From the NCBI GenBank assembly GCA_900316955.1, contig ONEX01000006.1, forward strand, positions 124,001 through 188,000: a DNA stretch of 64,000 nucleotides, written 5' to 3'. Each line of letters begins with the position of its first letter. Positions within the stretch are counted from its first letter, which is position 1. The translations under genes and the position numbers were made by a program. This document shows, in pieces, positions 60,409-64,000 of the stretch. The stretch comes from an uncultured Bacteroidales bacterium. Its GTDB lineage: Bacteria; Bacteroidota; Bacteroidia; Bacteroidales; UBA932. The notes below the pieces were generated by a model, which was not told the origin of the DNA, did no database searches, and was given only the letters and a program-made list of their open reading frames with translations.

Positions 60409-60915
60409 ATGACGAAATACATTGCAGACGAGGACCACTTCAAGGAGGTCTTAGCCTTGGTCCCAAAGGTGAAACGTTCAATTTGGATCGGGACGGCAGA
60501 CATCAAGGACCTCTATGTGGAAGATCGGCCTTTTCTGGGAATCCTTGCCGACCTCATCAAGAAAGGGAAAGAAGTCCGGCTTATTCACGCGAAGGAACCA
60601 GGGTCCAATTTCCGGGAGGACTTCGACCAGTATCCAGTTCTCTTTACCGGTCTAGAGCGGGCCCTCTGCCCACGTGTTCACTTCAAGATCATTGTCTTCG
60701 ACACCAAGGTCGCCTATATCGGATCGGCCAACCTTACTGGAGCCGGCATCGGAATGAAAAGCACACGCACCCGGAACTTTGAAGCCGGAATCCTGACGGA
60801 TGAACCTGCTCTCGTAGAAGCCGCCATGAACCAATTCGATGCTGTCTGGGCCGGGTTTAAGTGCAAAGACTGTGGGCGGAAGAAGTACTGCGGGGATCCT
60901 ATTCTTTCCAGGTAG
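60409..60915 (+). CDS. Phospholipase D-like domain protein (single HKD)
   Basis: 168 residues. One HxKxxxxD-type motif, VHFKIIVFDTKVAYIGSANL then TGAG, as in PLD nucleases/transferases; a single copy suggests action as dimer. The C-terminus has CKDCGRKKYC, a possible metal-binding Cys cluster. Single-HKD proteins include nucleases such as Nuc and BfiI-like enzymes. AT-richer than neighbours. Substrate not determined. Confidence 0.8.
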   Translation: MTKYIADEDHFKEVLALVPKVKRSIWIGTADIKDLYVEDRPFLGILADLIKKGKEVRLIHAKEPGSNFREDFDQYPVLFTGLERALCPRVHFKIIVFDTKVAYIGSANLTGAGIGMKSTRTRNFEAGILTDEPALVEAAMNQFDAVWAGFKCKDCGRKKYCGDPILSR

Positions 60916-61090
60916 AATTTCTTTGGGTGAATCCTAAACTGAAGTGTAATTCAATATTTCATAGGCATCCAATAGCCGATTCTTCCAAGACCTTTCCTTC
61001 CCATCTTTTCCGCTGTAAATCTTCGTCGGGGGCCGGTGTGCTCCTGCTGGGGAGTTATAGCGACTGCTTCTCCTTTTATTCGGTTTATTC

Positions 61091-61120
61091 TTGCGGAAAT
61101 CATTTTAATTCGTATCTTTG
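61091..61120 (+). promoter_or_regulatory. Promoter of a short transcript
   Basis: TTG (61091-61093), 19-bp spacer, TATCTTTG (61113-61120). Confidence 0.6.
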
Positions 61121-61125
61121 TCATT

Positions 61126-61190
61126 GTCATACGATGTGACAATTTTATTGCACTTCAAAGGCATCTCAGCCCATGTGAGATGCCTTTTCT
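61126..61190 (+). ncRNA. Candidate small RNA or attenuated leader
   Basis: The promoter at 61091-61120 would start a transcript near 61126, and a strong hairpin AGGCATCTCA-gcccatg-TGAGATGCCT with T run at 61159-61190 would end it after about 65 nt. No ORF inside. It could be a stand-alone sRNA or the attenuator of the small ORF at 61266. 60916-61090 before it holds nothing recognisable. Confidence 0.45.
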
Positions 61191-61265
61191 ATTCGAAAGA
61201 GAGCCAGAGGGGATGTAGTCTTCAAGCCGCCAGATTGCGTTTCACAAGCAATAAAATATCATCGT

Positions 61266-61445
61266 ATGAAACGAAACAGCACATCTAAAGCCGGCATGCA
61301 ACTTCAAGCAGAAGTCAGAGTGCCCGTCCTTGTTCGGGTGAAATCGCATACGCGAAATCACTCGGGCAAGACAGTGAAAGTCCGTTCGTATCTCAGACGT
61401 ACATGGGACACGCCTGGGATTACGATAAGGATCAGTACCCGATAG
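61266..61445 (+). CDS. Small, strongly basic 59-residue protein
   Basis: ATG 61266: MKRNSTSKAGMQLQAEVRVP then LVRVKSHTRNHSGKTVKVRS and YLRRTWDTPG. About one residue in four is Lys or Arg, and a beta-hairpin is plausible. Preceded by a promoter-terminator leader and followed by a terminator (61475). The layout parallels the 24303 unit. No family recognised. Confidence 0.5.
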   Translation: MKRNSTSKAGMQLQAEVRVPVLVRVKSHTRNHSGKTVKVRSYLRRTWDTPGITIRISTR

Positions 61446-61474
61446 GGTGGTCTTCTTCCGTCCTTCTGGCTTCA

Positions 61475-61499
61475 GGGAGCGCTTCGGCGCTCCCTTTTT
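61475..61499 (+). terminator. Terminator after the 59-residue ORF
   Basis: GGGAGCGC-ttcg-GCGCTCCC followed by TTTTT. Confidence 0.7.
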
Positions 61500-61522
61500 C
61501 CGTATATTTCATGATTTGAGAG

Positions 61523-61549
61523 ATGCCCGATCAGGTCGGGCATGACGGG
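61523..61549. repeat. Palindromic repeat, variant copy 1
   Basis: ATGCCCGA-tcagg-TCGGGCAT then GACGGG. Same architecture as the ATTCCGGG units elsewhere; identical core at 61717-61737. Confidence 0.55.
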
Positions 61550-61636
61550 CTAGCCGCGTTTACACAAAATTGCCATTTGGGATGCTTCTGACTGTAAATG
61601 TGGAGGGGAAAATGGTGGTTTTCGCCTAAAAACCGT

Positions 61637-61686
61637 CCGCGTTTACACGCAGGGTGCTTCACATTGCTGTTTTTCTGTAAACGCGG
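61637..61686. repeat. 10-bp inverted repeat in the MATE upstream region
   Basis: CCGCGTTTAC (61637-61646) and GTAAACGCGG (61677-61686) are perfect reverse complements with a 30-nt loop. GCGTTTAC occurs again near 61556 and 61750. 61446-61811 holds only these repeats and the MATE promoter. Confidence 0.5.
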
Positions 61687-61716
61687 CCGCGGCCAAGCCG
61701 GGAAGTAGCGACAGCG

Positions 61717-61744
61717 ATGCCCGATCAGGTCGGGCATGACGGGG
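61717..61744. repeat. Palindromic repeat, variant copy 2
   Basis: ATGCCCGA-tcagg-TCGGGCAT then GACGGG, as at 61523. Confidence 0.55.
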
Positions 61745-61787
61745 AGGTAGCGTTTACCCCGAAAAACAACCGGTCCATTAAATTTCG

Positions 61788-61795
61788 TACCTTTG
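61788..61795 (+). promoter_or_regulatory. -7 box for the MATE gene
   Basis: TACCTTTG 16 bp before the ATG at 61812. Confidence 0.6.
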
Positions 61796-61811
61796 CATCG
61801 AGAAAAAGTGT

Positions 61812-63164
61812 ATGACCGCCGACCTTCAGAAAGAGAAGTTCATCCGGATGACTACGGCTCCTGTAGGGCATCTCGTGTCCTCGTTGGCTGTTCCGTCCAT
61901 CATCAGCATGCTGGTCTCCGGCATTTACAACCTGGCGGACACGTTCTTCGTGGGGCAGATCAATACGCAGTCCGTGGCCGCCCTCGGCATTGTCTTCTCC
62001 TACATGGCCATCATTCAGGCCATCGCTTTCTATTTCGGTCAGGGTTCAGGGAATTTCATCTCCCGGGCGCTTGGGAGCCGCCACACGGACGAGGCGGAAA
62101 GAATGGCCGCCGTAGGTTTCTTCTCTTCGTTCATCACGGGCTGCCTGATTGCCGTGGCAGGTTTCTTCCTGATGGATCCCCTGCTCCGCTTCTTCGGATC
62201 GACGGATACCATTCTCCCCTATGCCAAGGATTATTACCGTTTCATCCTTCTGGGCACGCCGTTCATCATGTGCTGCTTCACGATGAACAACCAGATGCGG
62301 CACCAGGGAAACGCCCTCCTGTCCATGATCGGCATAGCCTCCGGAGCCGTTCTCAACGTAGCCCTGGACCCGATTCTGATTTTCGGCTTCGGTATGGGCA
62401 TCCGGGGCGCCGGCCTTGCGACAGCAATCTCACAAGCGGTGAGTTTCACCATCATGCTGTCCATCTGCGGAAAGAAAGGGGGTATCAGAATCCGCTTTGG
62501 GAACTTCCGTCCATCCTGGAATACTTATCGGGAAATCAATGCCGGTGGCCTCCCTTCCCTCGCCCGGCAGGGATTGATGAGCGTCGCCGCCATTTGCCTG
62601 AACCAGACAGCTGCCACTTACGGCGATGAAGCCGTCGCGGCCTTTTCCGTGGTCAGCAGGATCGCCATGTTGGCTGGCGCTGCGATGATCGGATACGGGC
62701 AAGGCTTCCAACCTGTTTGCGGATTCAATTACGGGGCAGGGCGCTACGACAGAGTGAGGTCGGCCTTTCGCCATAGCCTGACCGTCTCCACGGTCTATTG
62801 TCTCATCCTCGCTATCCTGGGATTCATCTTCGCCCCGGGCATCGTCCGGGTTTTCCGGGCCGATGACCTCGAAGTCATCCGCATCGGCACGAGAATCCTC
62901 CGTTACCAATGCATTTCCTTCCCGCTCACCGGGATGGTCGTGATGTCAAACATGTACCTCCAGAATATCCGGAAGACCATCCCTGCCGTCATCATGGCCA
63001 CGGCCCGCCAGGGGCTTTTCTTTATCCCGGCCCTTTTCATAGGGCGAGCGCTCCTGGGGTTCTTAGGGATAGAGATTGCACAGACCGTATCTGATGTCTG
63101 CGCTTTCCTCCTGTCCATTCCACTTACCCTGACAGCCCTCAGGGCGATGGGAACGGAGAGATGA
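61812..63164 (+). CDS. MATE-family efflux transporter
   Basis: 450 residues, twelve hydrophobic helices in two halves. VPSIISMLVSGIYNLADTFF then VGQIN is the classic MATE start; GAVLNVALDPILIFGFGMGI then RGAGLATAISQ closes the first half and MIGYGQGFQPVCGFNYGAG begins the motif of the second. Drug or metabolite:Na+/H+ antiport expected. Own promoter, intact. Confidence 0.92.
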   Translation: MTADLQKEKFIRMTTAPVGHLVSSLAVPSIISMLVSGIYNLADTFFVGQINTQSVAALGIVFSYMAIIQAIAFYFGQGSGNFISRALGSRHTDEAERMAAVGFFSSFITGCLIAVAGFFLMDPLLRFFGSTDTILPYAKDYYRFILLGTPFIMCCFTMNNQMRHQGNALLSMIGIASGAVLNVALDPILIFGFGMGIRGAGLATAISQAVSFTIMLSICGKKGGIRIRFGNFRPSWNTYREINAGGLPSLARQGLMSVAAICLNQTAATYGDEAVAAFSVVSRIAMLAGAAMIGYGQGFQPVCGFNYGAGRYDRVRSAFRHSLTVSTVYCLILAILGFIFAPGIVRVFRADDLEVIRIGTRILRYQCISFPLTGMVVMSNMYLQNIRKTIPAVIMATARQGLFFIPALFIGRALLGFLGIEIAQTVSDVCAFLLSIPLTLTALRAMGTER

Positions 63165-63234
63165 ATGGGCCAACTTGCCCCAATTGCCATTCCCGCCAAA
63201 AATCCCTATCTTCGCACCTATAACCCCCACCACC

Positions 63235-63777
63235 ATGCCCACCGAAAAGCCTACCGTCGACAAATACAAGGACGACCTCACCGCCAATCTCCTCGAGACC
63301 TGCACGGGCAGCGGCCTGCTGAAGGGGACGCTGCTCGCATCGCCGGACATCGACGATGCCTGGATGCGCCTTGCGCCGGCCTTCTACGGCGACGCCGTTC
63401 GGAACTTCAACGCCTATCCGGAGTACTGCCTCGCCTGCGCCGGCTACCTCGGGATGGCCATCGCATACCTCTGGGACAAGGACTGGGCGAAATACCAGGA
63501 CTTCCCTTACTCGTTCTTCCAGGGCGAGCGGGGCTTCGACGACATGGACAACCATATCACCGACAACATCCTGAAGGACCGCAAGCACAGCGTTCCGGCG
63601 ATGCAAACCTGCTCCGCCAATGCGTACCACTTCCTGATGCGGGAGTGCACGGAGCCGGGCACGGCGGAGGCGTACCAGTTCTTCCTCGTGACAGTCGAGG
63701 TGATGTTCAAGTTCGGGGCCGCCATCGAGTTGGGCCGGCTCGGGTACAGGTATGAGAAAGTAAACCTCGGCAACTGA
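63235..63777 (+). CDS. Conserved protein of unknown function, copy 2 of the duplicated pair
   Basis: 180 residues from ATG 63235 (MPTEKPTVDKYKDDLTANLL). It differs from copy 1 at only about six positions in the aligned region (for example LLASPD for LLETPD, FKFGAA for FKIGAA) plus the first residues. TATCTTCG near 63206 mirrors the promoter of copy 1. A different gene follows 6 bp later. Confidence 0.7.
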   Translation: MPTEKPTVDKYKDDLTANLLETCTGSGLLKGTLLASPDIDDAWMRLAPAFYGDAVRNFNAYPEYCLACAGYLGMAIAYLWDKDWAKYQDFPYSFFQGERGFDDMDNHITDNILKDRKHSVPAMQTCSANAYHFLMRECTEPGTAEAYQFFLVTVEVMFKFGAAIELGRLGYRYEKVNLGN

Positions 63778-63783
63778 TCGGCC

Positions 63784-64000
63784 ATGGGCATCAAGAAATT
63801 CATAGAGACCCTGAAGAACTTCGGCGACACCATCTCCTCCGCCGCCGAAAACGTGTTCGACGAGGTGGACAAGACCTTCGACGGACTGGACACCGCCAAG
63901 CTCACCCCCGAACAGGAAAAGGAAATCGAACAGAAGCTGGAGGAGAAGGTCTATGAGGCCAGCGACAAGGCCGACGACGCGGCCGACACCTTCCTCGGCC
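63784..64000 (+). CDS. Helical, highly charged protein, 3' end outside window
   Basis: ATG 63784: MGIKKFIETLKNFGDTISSA, then AENVFDEVDKTFDGLDTAKL and Glu/Lys-rich helices. The frame is open to the window edge (72 codons seen). The pattern suggests a coiled coil or amphipathic helical protein. No family recognised from this part. Confidence 0.55.
   Translation, partial: MGIKKFIETLKNFGDTISSAAENVFDEVDKTFDGLDTAKLTPEQEKEIEQKLEEKVYEASDKADDAADTFLG

Overview
The window looks like a gut- or rumen-type Bacteroidales chromosome fragment (phylum Bacteroidota) from a fairly GC-rich genome. Evidence: many genes are preceded by the Bacteroidota sigma-factor -7 box TAnnTTTG (usually TATCTTTG), often with TTG 19-20 bp upstream, and Shine-Dalgarno sequences are mostly absent. 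Gene content fits too: SusD-less glycan hydrolases, a Ser-type sulfatase, DUF3078 and FadL-like outer-membrane proteins, MINPP-type phosphatases and a 67K-type SppA. No species is assigned.

Layout. 1-2482: end of a secreted alpha/beta hydrolase, a 44-residue small ORF and a DUF5009 acyltransferase. 2590-9363: an AT-rich, tightly packed minus-strand operon with its own promoter and leader. It encodes a NurA-like nuclease, a HerA-like ATPase, an Hsp90-type GHKL ATPase and a radical-SAM protein, and is a candidate defence system. 9420-10562: palindromic repeats, a 235-bp imperfect hairpin element and an orphan gene. 10703-20460: core and metabolic genes (Fe-S aldo/keto reductase, two histidine phosphatases, S4 protein, ManA, SppA, aldo/keto reductase, HisS).

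20538-34795: initiator tRNA-Met followed by about 14 kb of AT-rich cassettes. Eleven related ~100-bp elements, all in the same orientation, separate units of one to a few small genes. Each element has a conserved GGTTCGA block, a CTAC core and then a hairpin that looks like a terminator. The sequence just after the tRNA is itself one such junction. Left and right halves of the elements are mosaic around CTAC, as expected from site-specific recombination. Read on the minus strand, the left halves keep an open frame with mostly synonymous differences. Cargo includes DinD, an AbiEii-type nucleotidyltransferase with a DUF6922 partner, a DUF4160/DUF2442-HTH pair, lipoproteins, membrane proteins and unknowns. 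Many carry single frameshifts or in-frame stops, while core genes are intact. The layout resembles the recombinase-associated acquired interbacterial defence (rAID) arrays reported in Bacteroides, but no recombinase gene is visible here and the tRNA anchor is striking.

34863-64000: chromosomal genes again. These are GNAT and isoprenylcysteine-type methyltransferase genes, PaaK plus an ACT-domain protein, and a glycan-degradation block (GH54, HD hydrolase, GH43-CBM, GH29, DUF4380). They are followed by a DagK/FadL/Tyr-rich lipoprotein group, ProS, DUF3078, TilS and a sulfatase, then a minus-strand lipid A block (WbqC, LpxA, LpxC, LpxD) and a sugar O-acetyltransferase. A near-identical duplicated gene brackets FKBP, a PLD-like protein, a small RNA/small ORF unit and a MATE transporter.
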